Positions 25,916 through 37,172 of a DNA stretch of 42,936 bases are shown piece after piece. How positions within the stretch are numbered: position 1 is the first letter of the stretch; every line of letters starts with the position of its first letter. The DNA comes from a bacterium. GTDB taxonomy: Bacteria > Patescibacteriota > Patescibacteriia > JACQSD01. The translations under genes were made by a program, and so were the position numbers. The notes under the pieces were generated by a model that saw only the letters and a program-made list of their open reading frames with translations, did no database searches and was not told the origin of the DNA. The stretch is taken from the NCBI GenBank assembly GCA_030648795.1, contig JAUSHC010000022.1, positions 1-42,936 on the forward strand. Reading direction: 5' to 3'.

Positions 25916-26592
25916 CAGTGGAGAACGCGATAGATAATTAAACGAACAAACGTCCGAATCCCTTCACGAAATCCCTGCCCTTTTGAAAGTGAATAGGACG
26001 TATAGACAGGCTCGATCGCCACCTCAAAAAAACGAAGTTTATGGCGCGCAACTTGAGAAAGAATTGCACTCGATACTTCCATATTCTCAAAATGATAGCG
26101 CGCGAGATCCAGCGCTCTTGCCGCTTGGGACGTAAACGCGCGAAACCCTGACTGACTGTCCGACGTCCAAATACCAAAAAGAAAAAAAGTAATGACATTC
26201 GCCATCGTATTCGCGATGCGCCTTCCGACAGGCATCGCATGCTTATTTTTTGTGCGCACACCAATAACAACGTCTGCCGTACCACGGAGTAGTGGAGCAA
26301 CGATTGCAGGAATATCGTTCGCGCGATGCTGTCCATCCGCATCAAACGTAATAAGAACATCAGCACCCTGGCGCAGCGCAACTTCCATGCCAGTCCCCAA
26401 TGCCGCCCCCAACCCACGATTTAAAAAATGTCGATAAACGATCGCACCTTCGCGCTCTGCAATCGCCGCAGTTGCGTCACGTGACCCATCGTCGATCACA
26501 ATCATGGCATCCACAAACGGACGGAGCTCGGAAAGCACCGTCCCTATCGTTCGTTCTTCATTATACGCAGGAATCACCGCGACACGTTTCAT
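25915..26592 (-). CDS. Mirror copy: DPM-like GT2
   Basis: Mirror of 16345..17022. Confidence 0.9.
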   Translation of the reverse strand: MKRVAVIPAYNEERTIGTVLSELRPFVDAMIVIDDGSRDATAAIAEREGAIVYRHFLNRGLGAALGTGMEVALRQGADVLITFDADGQHRANDIPAIVAPLLRGTADVVIGVRTKNKHAMPVGRRIANTMANVITFFLFGIWTSDSQSGFRAFTSQAARALDLARYHFENMEVSSAILSQVARHKLRFFEVAIEPVYTSYSLSKGQGFREGIRTFVRLIIYRVLH

Positions 26593-26601
26593 ACAGAATC
26601 T

Positions 26602-27618
26602 CTACGAGCGCATCCCTAATATTGTTTTGTTCGCCATGGTATATTCAATCGTCTTTGTAAGCCCTTGCCCCAATGTCACAATCGGAATCCAGCCCAAACG
26701 CTCTTTCGCTTTCGTAAGATCCGGAAGCCCGAGCGGCGTCATGAAAAGAAGCGGCTCTTCAAATGCAACTTTCGAAGAAGATTTCGTCAACTCAATAATC
26801 ATTTTTGCAACCTCTGCTAATTTTAAATCTTGATCCGAACCAATATTCACTGAACCGATATCTTTCGGCGCTGCCATAAGTTTTACGAGTCCCTCCACCA
26901 CATCCGTCACATACACAAGCGATGTGTAAAATGTTTCGTCACCATAAATCACCAGATCTTTTCCGTCGAGCGCGTTTGTAATAAAATCGGGAATCATTTG
27001 CCCATCAAACAAACGCATGCGCGGACCATACGTTCGAAAGATACGTGCATTCTTCCCATCAACACCATGCACTTGCGCATAGGTGGCAACCATGGTTTCC
27101 GTAAACCGCTTTCCTTCGTCATAGCACGCACGCGGACTTAAAAAATCAACCGAACCAAGATACTCTTCAACAAAAAACGCATTTTCTTCTGGACGCGGAC
27201 CGTATACAACCGACGATGACGCATTCACGACTTTCGATTTGTACTTCACTGCCAGATCAAGCACGTGCTTCATTACTACGGAATTTGCTTCAAGTGTTTC
27301 AATTCTATATTTATCAAATTCTTTCGGCGATGTCGGACACGCAAGATGATAAATCTCTTGAATTCCTTGAAATTTAATCTTCAGGCGTTCAAGTTCCGGA
27401 AACGCTTCCGGATCAAATGGCTCGCGCAAATCGTGCTTCAAAAAAATGAAATTCGGATTGCGGAAAAGCGCGTCGATGTTCGTCTGCGATCCCGATACAA
27501 AATTATCAACGCAAATTACTGTAGCGTTCTTTGCAAGCTCTTCGCACAAGAAAGAACCGATAAATCCAGCGCCTCCGGTGACGAGAATAATTTTTTGATC
27601 GAAAATAGGTTGCGACAT
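26602..27618 (-). CDS. Mirror copy: UDP-glucuronate decarboxylase-like
   Basis: Mirror of 15319..16335. Confidence 0.87.
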   Translation of the reverse strand: MSQPIFDQKIILVTGGAGFIGSFLCEELAKNATVICVDNFVSGSQTNIDALFRNPNFIFLKHDLREPFDPEAFPELERLKIKFQGIQEIYHLACPTSPKEFDKYRIETLEANSVVMKHVLDLAVKYKSKVVNASSSVVYGPRPEENAFFVEEYLGSVDFLSPRACYDEGKRFTETMVATYAQVHGVDGKNARIFRTYGPRMRLFDGQMIPDFITNALDGKDLVIYGDETFYTSLVYVTDVVEGLVKLMAAPKDIGSVNIGSDQDLKLAEVAKMIIELTKSSSKVAFEEPLLFMTPLGLPDLTKAKERLGWIPIVTLGQGLTKTIEYTMANKTILGMRS

Positions 27619-27623
27619 AATGA

Positions 27624-28742
27624 TTATTCTTCTTTCATCTTTGCCGGTAAGCGCGCCTTATTTTTCACCCACCAATACGCGCCGACAGTCGACACAAGAG
27701 TCGAAAGGACAAGAATAGAAATATACCAAAGATGATGCATCGGCTGTAAATCAGAAAGTGAACTCATCACCGTTGCAAGCGTATTCGGCACCAACACCGC
27801 AGTGCCAAGTACCGTCAACCATGTCATCACGTGCGTCATGCGATTATTCAATACCTGCAATTGATTGTTGTAAATCGTTTGCATGACTTCTAATCCCGAA
27901 ACAAGTACGGAAGACATATGTTCTGAAAGCTGGATCTGACGGTTTATATCATCCGCCATGAGTGTAAACTGTCGCAAAATTTCTTTATCGTTCGTCAATA
28001 AATTCGGATCGCCATGTCGCAGTGCGCTAATAACATCAAGGCTCACCCAAAGCGTATCCAAATAGCGGATAAGCGCATGCTTCATGCGATAGACGTCTTG
28101 CCCCACCTTTTCCCGCTCTATCTCATTTTTCACGAGCTGTGATGAAAGCGCGTCACCTTGCTCTTCAAGATCCCGAAGATAATCAAAGTTTCGATCATTA
28201 TTTTCGTTAATGATACGGGCAAGGAGGATTGTCAGCTGTTCAGGCTCTCCTGCCTCTTTTGGAATTTTCTGAAAAAAACTATCTGCATATCGAGAGAATT
28301 TTACAAGACGATTGGACGTCTCTGCGTGTATCGTAAGTACGAGTCCTTTATGCACAAAGATTGCCAAAGGAATAACCTCCACGTTCAATTTATCAACACG
28401 CACCGAAGGAAAGCGCATGCCGAATTCTTCATTAAAATCATAATAGTTTGACTTGTCATCAGAGAGAATACGTCCGACGAGCTCATTAGAGAACCCAAAC
28501 GTTTTTGCGATCACCTTTCCATCGCGATACACGTCCTCAACGGCAAAATCGACCCATGAAAGATGAGCAGTGGCAAGCACCGGGAGACACTCCTCCGGCG
28601 TATCCGCATGATGCCGCAAAAAGGACTTATCGCGCTTTTTCAAAACAACGCAGATACCCGCTTTCTGTGCTTCCTTGACTTCTTTCTTCTCTGATGACTG
28701 CGCAACACCGCCGTGGGTAAAAATAGATTTTGCTGGAGGCAT
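27624..28742 (-). CDS. Mirror copy: CorA-like
   Basis: Mirror of 14195..15313. Confidence 0.75.
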   Translation of the reverse strand: MPPAKSIFTHGGVAQSSEKKEVKEAQKAGICVVLKKRDKSFLRHHADTPEECLPVLATAHLSWVDFAVEDVYRDGKVIAKTFGFSNELVGRILSDDKSNYYDFNEEFGMRFPSVRVDKLNVEVIPLAIFVHKGLVLTIHAETSNRLVKFSRYADSFFQKIPKEAGEPEQLTILLARIINENNDRNFDYLRDLEEQGDALSSQLVKNEIEREKVGQDVYRMKHALIRYLDTLWVSLDVISALRHGDPNLLTNDKEILRQFTLMADDINRQIQLSEHMSSVLVSGLEVMQTIYNNQLQVLNNRMTHVMTWLTVLGTAVLVPNTLATVMSSLSDLQPMHHLWYISILVLSTLVSTVGAYWWVKNKARLPAKMKEE

Positions 28743-28889
28743 AAATATGTAGAGAGATTAGAATGCTTTTATCATACTCTTTTTTTTCTGTGTTGTGAAC
28801 CCCGTTAGAGGCAAGGCGCCCCGAGGTGCCTGTAGCACTGCCGTTGGCAGGGCGGCTTCTAACGGGGTGAACCCCGTCCCGTTAGAAAT

Positions 28890-30440
28890 TCATAGGGATA
28901 GAATCACCGCCTTCCCATCGGTGAAAAACTGATCTCCAATCGCATTAACCCCTAGAAATGGATCATAGCGCTGCACCGATTCTTCTTTTTGAATCGCTCC
29001 AACACGCCGCAAGTCACTCACCACGAGATCCCGTTCCACATCAATCGCCGGCGCGATGCGATGCGTGGGAATCCGTATGGTCGCTGTAAGTCGTATACCC
29101 GCGTCAAAGCTTGCGGTCCCCACCCAAAGCGCCTTGCCATCAATTGTATAGCGCTCATCACGCCACAAACGAATATGGTGGCGTTCACGCGGAGAATTTT
29201 TTTCCGTCGGCTTTTGCCACGCGCTATCTTGCGGTCGATCATACAAAAATGCGGGAGATACCGGGGCGGTCGGATATGATCTGTTCCGGAGTACCCGAAG
29301 AAAAATATCCCAAGACGATTTGAGTGTCACTTGTTCCGCAAGAAACCATCCTGCCTTTGTCATGGCGCTGTCCACTTCCTCTGCATTGCCAATAAAAATG
29401 AGATTCACCGGTTCGAGCGAACGCCCGGTCAACCCTTCGCTTATATTTGGGAGGTTGTCTAACATTGCGGCGTCAAGAGAAGTGGCGCTCTCCGTCCCGG
29501 TAATATCAATATGCCGATGCAACGCCGACGGCTCAAAATGCGGACGCGCAACAAACGCGACAACATACACCAACACAGCCGATCCGAATACAATAAGCAG
29601 AGGGGCAATCCATCGAAAAGGAAAAAGTGTTTCTGTCGGATAGTGCCGCTCACGCACAAAACGTTTTCGCAGGTCAGCGGCAGTCGCAATGACGGTCAAC
29701 CAGATAAGCGCAAGAAGATACCCGCCAAGCACATCCGACGGCCAATGCACACCAAGATAAATGCGACTCACCCCCACTCCCACTATAGTGAAAGCCGCAA
29801 AAAGAAATATGACGATACGCGTCACAATATGTCGTCGCTCGCGCAACCATATGTATGTAAGGAATCCGTAAAATGACAGCGCAATAAGCGCATGCCCCGA
29901 CGGAAAGCTATAGGTTGTTTCAAGAAGGAGCGCGCCTGCAGAATCCGGTCGTGGACGCGCAATAAAAATTTTCATGAGTATGGCGATCGCTTCGCTTCCA
30001 GCCATGGTTAAAAAAAGCATCCACACGCGAAACCACCGCTTCTGCCAAATCCACAGTGTTGCGAAAAAAAGAAAAAACAATGCAATCGTCGGCCAGTTGC
30101 CAAGTGCCGTGAAAAAAAACATAGGCTTCATGAGAACGCCCGTTCGCGTCGCGGTGAGAAACGTGATGATGTTGACATCAATCTGTGCAAGCTCCGTATT
30201 GCGGACAATGGAGGTAATGAGCTCGATGCATTGATTGGTGAGATAAAGCGCAATAAAAAATCCGATAGTGAGATGGAGTCCAAGATATTCGCGCGGCGAT
30301 AAACGATTTTTTACAAAACGAAAGACGCGCGGATAGCGCTCTTTGAACTCCTGCGTGTATTCATTCTCCCCGATCGCTTCAACAAACGACTCGCCGTAGG
30401 ATCGAACAATGCCCCAAAAAAAAGAAAAAAACTTTTTCAT
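28890..30440 (-). CDS. Mirror copy: PAP2-LssY_C
   Basis: Mirror of 12497..14047. Confidence 0.82.
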   Translation of the reverse strand: MKKFFSFFWGIVRSYGESFVEAIGENEYTQEFKERYPRVFRFVKNRLSPREYLGLHLTIGFFIALYLTNQCIELITSIVRNTELAQIDVNIITFLTATRTGVLMKPMFFFTALGNWPTIALFFLFFATLWIWQKRWFRVWMLFLTMAGSEAIAILMKIFIARPRPDSAGALLLETTYSFPSGHALIALSFYGFLTYIWLRERRHIVTRIVIFLFAAFTIVGVGVSRIYLGVHWPSDVLGGYLLALIWLTVIATAADLRKRFVRERHYPTETLFPFRWIAPLLIVFGSAVLVYVVAFVARPHFEPSALHRHIDITGTESATSLDAAMLDNLPNISEGLTGRSLEPVNLIFIGNAEEVDSAMTKAGWFLAEQVTLKSSWDIFLRVLRNRSYPTAPVSPAFLYDRPQDSAWQKPTEKNSPRERHHIRLWRDERYTIDGKALWVGTASFDAGIRLTATIRIPTHRIAPAIDVERDLVVSDLRRVGAIQKEESVQRYDPFLGVNAIGDQFFTDGKAVILSL

Positions 30441-30480
30441 GCAAACTGTCGAGGTCGGATCTCCATTACGAGGTCCGACC

Positions 30481-31224
30481 TCATAACATTGAAATTTTAT
30501 GTTTCTTACGAACAATCGACTCTGCCGCTTTATATTTTTTCACGCTCGGTAAAAACGGAAATTTATAGAGAAATGATGGTAGCCAGTTACTAATACCACC
30601 ACGGCGTACGGTAATAGTAAGCAGTATATCAGGAATCCAAACGCCTGTATGCCCCTCCTCTAACATCGTTAAAAATAAATCCCAGTCTTGTAAACGTTTC
30701 AACGATTCATCCCAACCGACTTTGGGGAAATGCACGCGCCGAATGAGTGACGTGGAATGGATATATGGCATGCGCTGTAACTTCTCGCCATCAAACGGCC
30801 AAAGTATAAATTTTTTCCATCCGAATGTAAATGACGAGTACGCATACGACGCTTCCGGATGCGCTTGCAATGCGTCGTACATTTTCTGCAACATGTTCGG
30901 TTGCATCACAACATCCGCGTCGCAAAAAAGAATATACTCCCCTTTTGCTTTTTGCAAACCTGCGTTGCGGGCGGCAGGAGCGCCTTTGTTGGACGAATTA
31001 TGAATAATGAATAATGAATCAGGGAGATCTTTTCCATAATTCCTAATTCCTAATTCATGATTCTTCATGGCTTGTAGCCACTCATTTGTTCCATCCGTCG
31101 AGCCATCATCCACCACAATCACTTCGAAATCCCTAAACGTCTGAACCGCAATATTCGCAAGACACTTTTCAAGCGCCACACGATGATTATAGGTTGGAAT
31201 GATGATGCTGATTGTCACTGGCAT
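30481..31224 (-). CDS. Mirror copy: GT2
   Basis: Mirror of 11713..12456. Confidence 0.92.
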   Translation of the reverse strand: MPVTISIIIPTYNHRVALEKCLANIAVQTFRDFEVIVVDDGSTDGTNEWLQAMKNHELGIRNYGKDLPDSLFIIHNSSNKGAPAARNAGLQKAKGEYILFCDADVVMQPNMLQKMYDALQAHPEASYAYSSFTFGWKKFILWPFDGEKLQRMPYIHSTSLIRRVHFPKVGWDESLKRLQDWDLFLTMLEEGHTGVWIPDILLTITVRRGGISNWLPSFLYKFPFLPSVKKYKAAESIVRKKHKISML

Positions 31225-31285
31225 AGATATCTGTTATTCTAGCACAAGGGGAAAATTTCACGAGCCAATCTTGAGGGAGAGAGCC

Positions 31286-31465
31286 ATGGCGGACGAAAAA
31301 ACTGGACACAAAGAAGTTCACGAAACGCACAAAAGGGCAGTACCACCTGGTTACAATTGGGCGCACGCAGAGGTAATGAACGTACTCGCCCCTGCCTTAT
31401 ATTGGCGTATCGTCATTACCACAGATCCTTCCACTCCCACTGAACCTTGTCCAAAAAAGGTCTGA
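31286..31465 (+). CDS. Mirror copy: 59-aa orphan
   Basis: Mirror of 11472..11651. Confidence 0.6.
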   Translation: MADEKTGHKEVHETHKRAVPPGYNWAHAEVMNVLAPALYWRIVITTDPSTPTEPCPKKV

Positions 31466-31548
31466 AGTAACTCTCATTTTCGTGTCTCTTCTACGTCCCC
31501 TACTTCGCCTCGTCGCCACGCGCGCCGAGGCATTTTTTTATTTCTTTT

Positions 31549-32637
31549 TCACCCCTCTCCAAAAGGAAGTTCTCGACTACGCTCGAACAATATCTGTGCC
31601 TGTGTCTCCCACTGAAACTCTTGCTCTACCCGCGTACGACCTTGTTCGCCAAGTTTTTTTCGCAATGCGTCATCTGAAAATAATCGCTCGATCGCTTTCG
31701 CAATACCATCAACATCACCTTCGTTTACAAGCAATCCGGTTTCGCCATCCACGACCGCCTCCGGAACGCCACCGGTACGCGAGCCAATCACCGGCTTCCC
31801 AAATGCATTCGCTTCAAGGTACACAAGCCCGAATCCTTCCACATCCGGACCAATCTTTCGTGGCGTCATAATAAATACGTCACACAACGCGTACCACATA
31901 GAAAGTGCTTTATCAGAAACTGCGCCAACAAGTAAGGCGGATAAGTTGTAAGTTGTAAGTTGTAAGTTTAATTTTTCTTTTTCCGGCCCGTCACCAATAA
32001 TCACATATACGATGTTGGGATTATCTATTTTTTTCAGCGCCTCCAACACCAAATCAATCCCCTTTCGTTCTACTAAACGCGCCACGGTCAAGAGAATTTT
32101 TTTGTCTTCGAGATGATAACGTTCTCTCAACCCCCTCTCACTCCCCCTTGCAAAGGGGGAGAAAACCGCGGTAGGACAAGGATACACGACAGTCACTTTC
32201 GCTTCCGAAATACCTCGAGCGACAACCAAACTTTTCCCATATTCACTGTTCGTCACAATGCGATCCGCGGAATTCAAAATGCGTCGAGCGATCATTCGTT
32301 TTCGCGGATGGGTTTCGGCGAGCAGAAGATCATAGCCGTGCACGAATACTGTAGTTTGTAGTTTGTAGTTTGTAGTAAGTAATTTTTTTAATAGGTACAC
32401 AACCGTACCAAGGGGAAGCAAATGCCCGCCCCAGATTTCGGTAATCTTTTCACGACGCACTGTTCGCCACACTTGCCACAGCAATGGCAACCACCGTGGC
32501 CAGATCCAACGTGAAAGTCTCGCGCGCATCACAACAACAGAGCCCGCGGGCATGGCGCCAACGAGCCCACCGTAATATCGCGCAACCCCCCCGCGATCAG
32601 GAGGATACTCGAGAGTCAGAAGAAGTATGCGTCGCAT
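31549..32637 (-). CDS. Mirror copy: GT4
   Basis: Mirror of 10300..11388. Confidence 0.92.
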   Translation of the reverse strand: MRRILLLTLEYPPDRGGVARYYGGLVGAMPAGSVVVMRARLSRWIWPRWLPLLWQVWRTVRREKITEIWGGHLLPLGTVVYLLKKLLTTNYKLQTTVFVHGYDLLLAETHPRKRMIARRILNSADRIVTNSEYGKSLVVARGISEAKVTVVYPCPTAVFSPFARGSERGLRERYHLEDKKILLTVARLVERKGIDLVLEALKKIDNPNIVYVIIGDGPEKEKLNLQLTTYNLSALLVGAVSDKALSMWYALCDVFIMTPRKIGPDVEGFGLVYLEANAFGKPVIGSRTGGVPEAVVDGETGLLVNEGDVDGIAKAIERLFSDDALRKKLGEQGRTRVEQEFQWETQAQILFERSRELPFGEG

Positions 32638-32642
32638 ACGGT

Positions 32643-34091
32643 TTATGAGGTCCGACCTCGTAAAGATTGTAAAAGACTTTTAATCTCGACCACAGTAACG
32701 GCCCGAAACATCAACATCGCGCCACCATATACGACTGCGCCAAGCGCAATCACAACAAGAAGTGGAAATAACGTCTTCGTCGCCGTGATCGTCGCAACCA
32801 TCATGCTTCCCGCGACAAGTGCTTTCACTGATCCATGAAGTATATCATCGTACGGGAGCGAAATAGATCGCGCGACAAAAAAGAAACCGAGTGAGAACAA
32901 CAGTGCATTCGCAACAAGTGACGCAACTGCAGGTCCCATGATACCAAATCGCGGAATCAAAAGCATATTCACCACAATATTCGCAACCATCGCCACTCCT
33001 AACAATGTCGTATTCAATGATTGCCTGCGCACTGCAACGAGAAATGATCCAATGGGGAAATTAAGGAAAATAAAAATGAGTGAGAGAACAAGTAGACGTT
33101 GCGCGCGCACCGAATTTTGATACGCCGCGCCAAACACTTCGGGAATGATACGATCCGCGAGTCCCGCGATCCCAAACGCAACAGGCAAGACAATAAAGAA
33201 AAGATACAGCGACGATTTTGCGAATGTTCGCGCAAGCGCTTTTTTATCATGTTCAGCAAGCGCGCTCATTGCGGGAAGAAGTGAGGCGGCAAAACCCAAA
33301 GGAATAAATTGCAATGCGAACGTCACTTTGAACGGCACGCTATACAACCCCACCATTGTTTCCGTTCCGAAGATGGAAAGTAAAAAACTATCCACAAATC
33401 CCGTCACGCGAGTAAATACTGCCGCAAGCGCAAATGGAATAATCGCCATGAACGTCTGTCGCAGCGCGCTTTTCGAAAAAGAAAAGCTAAGAGGGACATG
33501 AAACCGCCGCATGAGCATTGTCGCCCACAAAAAATTTGCGACGTTCCCCAAAATAAGTCCAACAACCAAAAGATGCAGCGAATGAAAAAAGAAAAGAGTC
33601 ACCACTCCAAAACAAAGCGAAATTGCCTGCCCGACAACGATCCCTATTGATTCAAATTCAAGCCGCTGCCATCCGCGCAAAATGGAATAGAGTGTCAAAT
33701 TTGACGACTCAAAGAGAATGCTCACGGAAACGAGCGCAATAAGTTGCCGCGTAATCGGCGGATATGATGCGACGAAAGCAATGCCGTTCATGCTAACAAA
33801 CGCTACGACGAGCAAGAGCGCTTTGAACCCAAGGATCCCGCGCAGTTGTGACGTAATTCCTTCACGCAGCTTCGATGATTCACGAACAAGAAACGGCGCT
33901 AAACCAAGATCCGCAAGCACCGAAAAAAGAAGTCCGAAAGAAACCGCAAGAAAATATCGCCCCGTGTCCTCCACTCCCATGACTCGAGCGACGATGGTGA
34001 AATAAACAAAAGAAAGCACCTTTTGCCCAACGAGTGCTCCAATAATAAAAATCGTGTTTCGCGCAATGCGCCCGCCGTGTATGTTTGTCAT
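32643..34091 (-). CDS. Mirror copy: flippase
   Basis: Mirror of 8846..10294. Confidence 0.88.
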   Translation of the reverse strand: MTNIHGGRIARNTIFIIGALVGQKVLSFVYFTIVARVMGVEDTGRYFLAVSFGLLFSVLADLGLAPFLVRESSKLREGITSQLRGILGFKALLLVVAFVSMNGIAFVASYPPITRQLIALVSVSILFESSNLTLYSILRGWQRLEFESIGIVVGQAISLCFGVVTLFFFHSLHLLVVGLILGNVANFLWATMLMRRFHVPLSFSFSKSALRQTFMAIIPFALAAVFTRVTGFVDSFLLSIFGTETMVGLYSVPFKVTFALQFIPLGFAASLLPAMSALAEHDKKALARTFAKSSLYLFFIVLPVAFGIAGLADRIIPEVFGAAYQNSVRAQRLLVLSLIFIFLNFPIGSFLVAVRRQSLNTTLLGVAMVANIVVNMLLIPRFGIMGPAVASLVANALLFSLGFFFVARSISLPYDDILHGSVKALVAGSMMVATITATKTLFPLLVVIALGAVVYGGAMLMFRAVTVVEIKSLLQSLRGRTS

Positions 34092-34127
34092 GCGTTTATT
34101 CTACCAAAAAAATAGCCTTTCGGCTAT

Positions 34128-34346
34128 TTACTCCACAAACCATTGCACACGGCCGACGGTACCGTCGGTGAGGCGCACTTTAATGCCGCGCGGATGATAA
34201 TCACGGGGTGAAAGAATATCAGCAACAATCCCCTGCGTGTAATCTTGCGTGCCGTAGTTTTCTTTCTCAATAATCCATACTGCCGAACCTTTTTTTATTT
34301 CGCTTCGTGTTGGTGGTTCCGGATTGTCGTATAGCGCTTCCCTCAT
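34128..34346 (-). CDS. ywbE: Mirror copy: YwbE-like
   Basis: Mirror of 8591..8809. Confidence 0.75.
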   Translation of the reverse strand: MREALYDNPEPPTRSEIKKGSAVWIIEKENYGTQDYTQGIVADILSPRDYHPRGIKVRLTDGTVGRVQWFVE

Positions 34347-34394
34347 ATCACGTTTTCAACACTCGGTGTTGATGCAACACCGAGTGTTATCTCT

Positions 34395-36131
34395 TTACAA
34401 CTTCTGCTTCTCCCAAAGTTCATAGAATCTGCCGCGTTTGCGATGCAGTGTTTTAAAACTTCCCGACTCACGGAGCTCACCGTCTTCGATAAGCAAAATC
34501 CGATCCATTTCTTTAATCGTCGTTAAGCGATGCGCGATCACAATTGCAGTTACATCCTTAAAAAATTGGTGCAGTGAGTCCTGAATTTTTTCTTCGGATT
34601 CGACGTCAAGATGCGATGTTGCTTCATCAAGAAAAAGAATATCCGGCTGTTTAAAAATCGCTCGCGCGATACCCAATCGTTGCTTCTCCCCGCCGGAAAG
34701 CTTTATGCCTTTTTCACCGATAAGCGTATCAATGCCTTGCGGCAATTTCTGCATAAAATCATTTACATGAGCAACTTCAAGCGCTTGCGCGAGTCGTTCC
34801 TCGCTGCGCTTTACGCTCGCAATGGTAATGTTATCTCGCAATGAAAAATTAAACACCTCGGTGTCTTGCAACACTACTGCAACTTTCTTGAAATAAGAAC
34901 TCTTTTTTATTTTTCGAATGGAGATAGTATCAAAAAGAATATCACCCGTAAAGTTCTCATACTCCTTAAAAAGCAACTTAAAAAGCGTGGACTTCCCAAC
35001 ACCGGAAAGACCGACAATGCCAATCTTCTCTCCCCGCTTAATATCAAACGATATGTTGCGCAGAACGGGATTGTTGCCATAGCTGAATGATACGTTTTGC
35101 AGAGAAATTTTTTTCCAATCAGAAGGAAAACCGACTTTATTCGTATCATCATCAATCCCCAATTTTTCATCCAGTATTTCTTTCAATCGAAAAATATTAT
35201 ACCGTGCAATGGTAATATCTTGCGCGACATCCGACAACTCATCAACCGATGCGCGGAGACTGTTAAAATAAAAATTAAAGAGGATAAAAAAACTCACCTC
35301 ATAACGGCCATGCACAATACCATAAATAATAAAAAGCATCGTCACAATACGGAACCCATGCGACCACATCGCTTGCGCCCATGATTTAATGCGATAGCGA
35401 TAAATACGATACACGATCGCCGCATACATTTTCTTGCTGATTGCGTCCAGACGAGCAAAGAGCGCGTCAAACATCCCCATCACTTTGACCGTGCGAATGT
35501 TATTCATGATCTCAAACCCCAAGCCACTAAAATCCTCCTCGTGTTGATTCACGACACGTGCGGCATCGGAAGACCGGCGCGCTAAAGGAAGGCTGATGCA
35601 AAGATACGTGACGAGAAAAATGAACATGAGCAGCGCGACGGTCGTATTGATAAACGCGATAACCACGATCATGCCGAGAAAATTAACGCTGATCTCGATA
35701 AAATTATCGATCCAAATACGCAAAAGACGATCCAATCCTTCGCCACCGCTTTGCACACGCTTCATTTTATTACCGGCATTTTCCTTTTCATGCCATGCAA
35801 TATCAAGAAGTTGCAAATGGTTAAACGCCGCAAGCTGACTGTCTAATTGCACGCGCTCCGCCAATTGATAGCAAACATATTTCGCAATCTGTACGGCAGT
35901 CGATCGATAGAGTTGCACAATCGACCATCCCATAAAGAAAAACCACACGGGGTCAAGTAATTTTCCTGTTGTGTATTCTCCGAGAGCAGTAATCAAATGG
36001 GAAAGCGCATAGGCAGCATAGAGATAAACAATATCTGCGCTCAAGCGCACCAATGACGCAAATAAAAACCGCCACCGATACGGACGGACAAAACGCGCGA
36101 TATCCTTTATAAATTCGAGTGATGAATACAT
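34395..36131 (-). CDS. Mirror copy: ABC exporter
   Basis: Mirror of 6806..8542. Confidence 0.93.
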   Translation of the reverse strand: MYSSLEFIKDIARFVRPYRWRFLFASLVRLSADIVYLYAAYALSHLITALGEYTTGKLLDPVWFFFMGWSIVQLYRSTAVQIAKYVCYQLAERVQLDSQLAAFNHLQLLDIAWHEKENAGNKMKRVQSGGEGLDRLLRIWIDNFIEISVNFLGMIVVIAFINTTVALLMFIFLVTYLCISLPLARRSSDAARVVNQHEEDFSGLGFEIMNNIRTVKVMGMFDALFARLDAISKKMYAAIVYRIYRYRIKSWAQAMWSHGFRIVTMLFIIYGIVHGRYEVSFFILFNFYFNSLRASVDELSDVAQDITIARYNIFRLKEILDEKLGIDDDTNKVGFPSDWKKISLQNVSFSYGNNPVLRNISFDIKRGEKIGIVGLSGVGKSTLFKLLFKEYENFTGDILFDTISIRKIKKSSYFKKVAVVLQDTEVFNFSLRDNITIASVKRSEERLAQALEVAHVNDFMQKLPQGIDTLIGEKGIKLSGGEKQRLGIARAIFKQPDILFLDEATSHLDVESEEKIQDSLHQFFKDVTAIVIAHRLTTIKEMDRILLIEDGELRESGSFKTLHRKRGRFYELWEKQKL

Positions 36132-36429
36132 GGGTGTATTATTTCATAAAACTAGACAATTGAAAATCTCCGCCTCTCAGCCGGACGCATACCTCCCCCA
36201 GCCCTCTATGCTCTACTTCAACGCATCGAGCATATTTCAAGAATAAAAGTAATATCATCACACTAATCATAAACCATGGGCTTAGAGGGCTGGGTTCGGT
36301 GCCAGCAGGCGCACAACTCGGCGGATTGTAACTGCTTGTGAAATTTTGTTCGTCGTGGCAACTTCAAAATTTCAAGCCAGTTACAAAAAAACGACCTCGT
36401 GAGAACGAGGCCATTTTCCAAAAGTTTCT

Positions 36430-36828
36430 CTACCGCTTCTGCCACTGCGGCGCTCGACGCGCGCGCTTCAACCCCGGCTTCTTCCGTTCTTTCTTTCGAG
36501 GATCACGCGTCATGTATCCGATCTTGCGCAATGCGCGTCTGAAATTTTCATTAAGTGCGGTGAGTGCAAGCGCAATCCCGTGACGCGTTGCCTCCGCTTG
36601 CCCGCGCGTCCCTCCACCCGCAACCTTCACAGAAACATCAACCTTATCAAGCTGACCGACTTGTTCCAACGGCGATATAACAATCTGCTGAAATTCAAAA
36701 TACGGAAAATATTTCGCTAACGGTTTCCCGTTTACCGTAATATCTCCTTTTCCATTTGGAAAAATATGCACCTGCGCGCTTGCATTTTTTCTTCCGCCAA
36801 CGGCGCGATGGTATTTACGTGTTGTCAT
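36430..36828 (-). CDS. rpsI: Mirror copy: S9
   Basis: Mirror of 6109..6507. Confidence 0.97.
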   Translation of the reverse strand: MTTRKYHRAVGGRKNASAQVHIFPNGKGDITVNGKPLAKYFPYFEFQQIVISPLEQVGQLDKVDVSVKVAGGGTRGQAEATRHGIALALTALNENFRRALRKIGYMTRDPRKKERKKPGLKRARRAPQWQKR

Positions 36829-37172
36829 GCGGTTATAGTAAGTCGTTTCAACATTGTAGAGCGAAGTCGATTTTTTGGCAACATCCCGCCAACGACATGC
36901 TCAAAAAAACCGACAGGATCTTTCTCCCAAAAACTTCCCAACGTCTTATTTTTCAACCCACCCGGATATCCGCTAAAACGCCAGTATAATTTTGTCGTTG
37001 TTTTTGTTCCCGTCACACGCGCCTTTGAAAGATTTGTTACCTGCACCAATACGTCAGAAACAACGTTTGGACGATACGCGGGATCACGTTTTCCCATAAG
37101 CAACATTGCGACGTCGCTCGCAAGTCGTCCGATAATCTTCCCTGTTGCGTCAATGGTATATTTTTTGGTCAT
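36825..37172 (-). CDS. rplM: Mirror copy: L13
   Basis: Mirror of 5765..6112. Confidence 0.95.
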   Translation of the reverse strand: MTKKYTIDATGKIIGRLASDVAMLLMGKRDPAYRPNVVSDVLVQVTNLSKARVTGTKTTTKLYWRFSGYPGGLKNKTLGSFWEKDPVGFFEHVVGGMLPKNRLRSTMLKRLTITA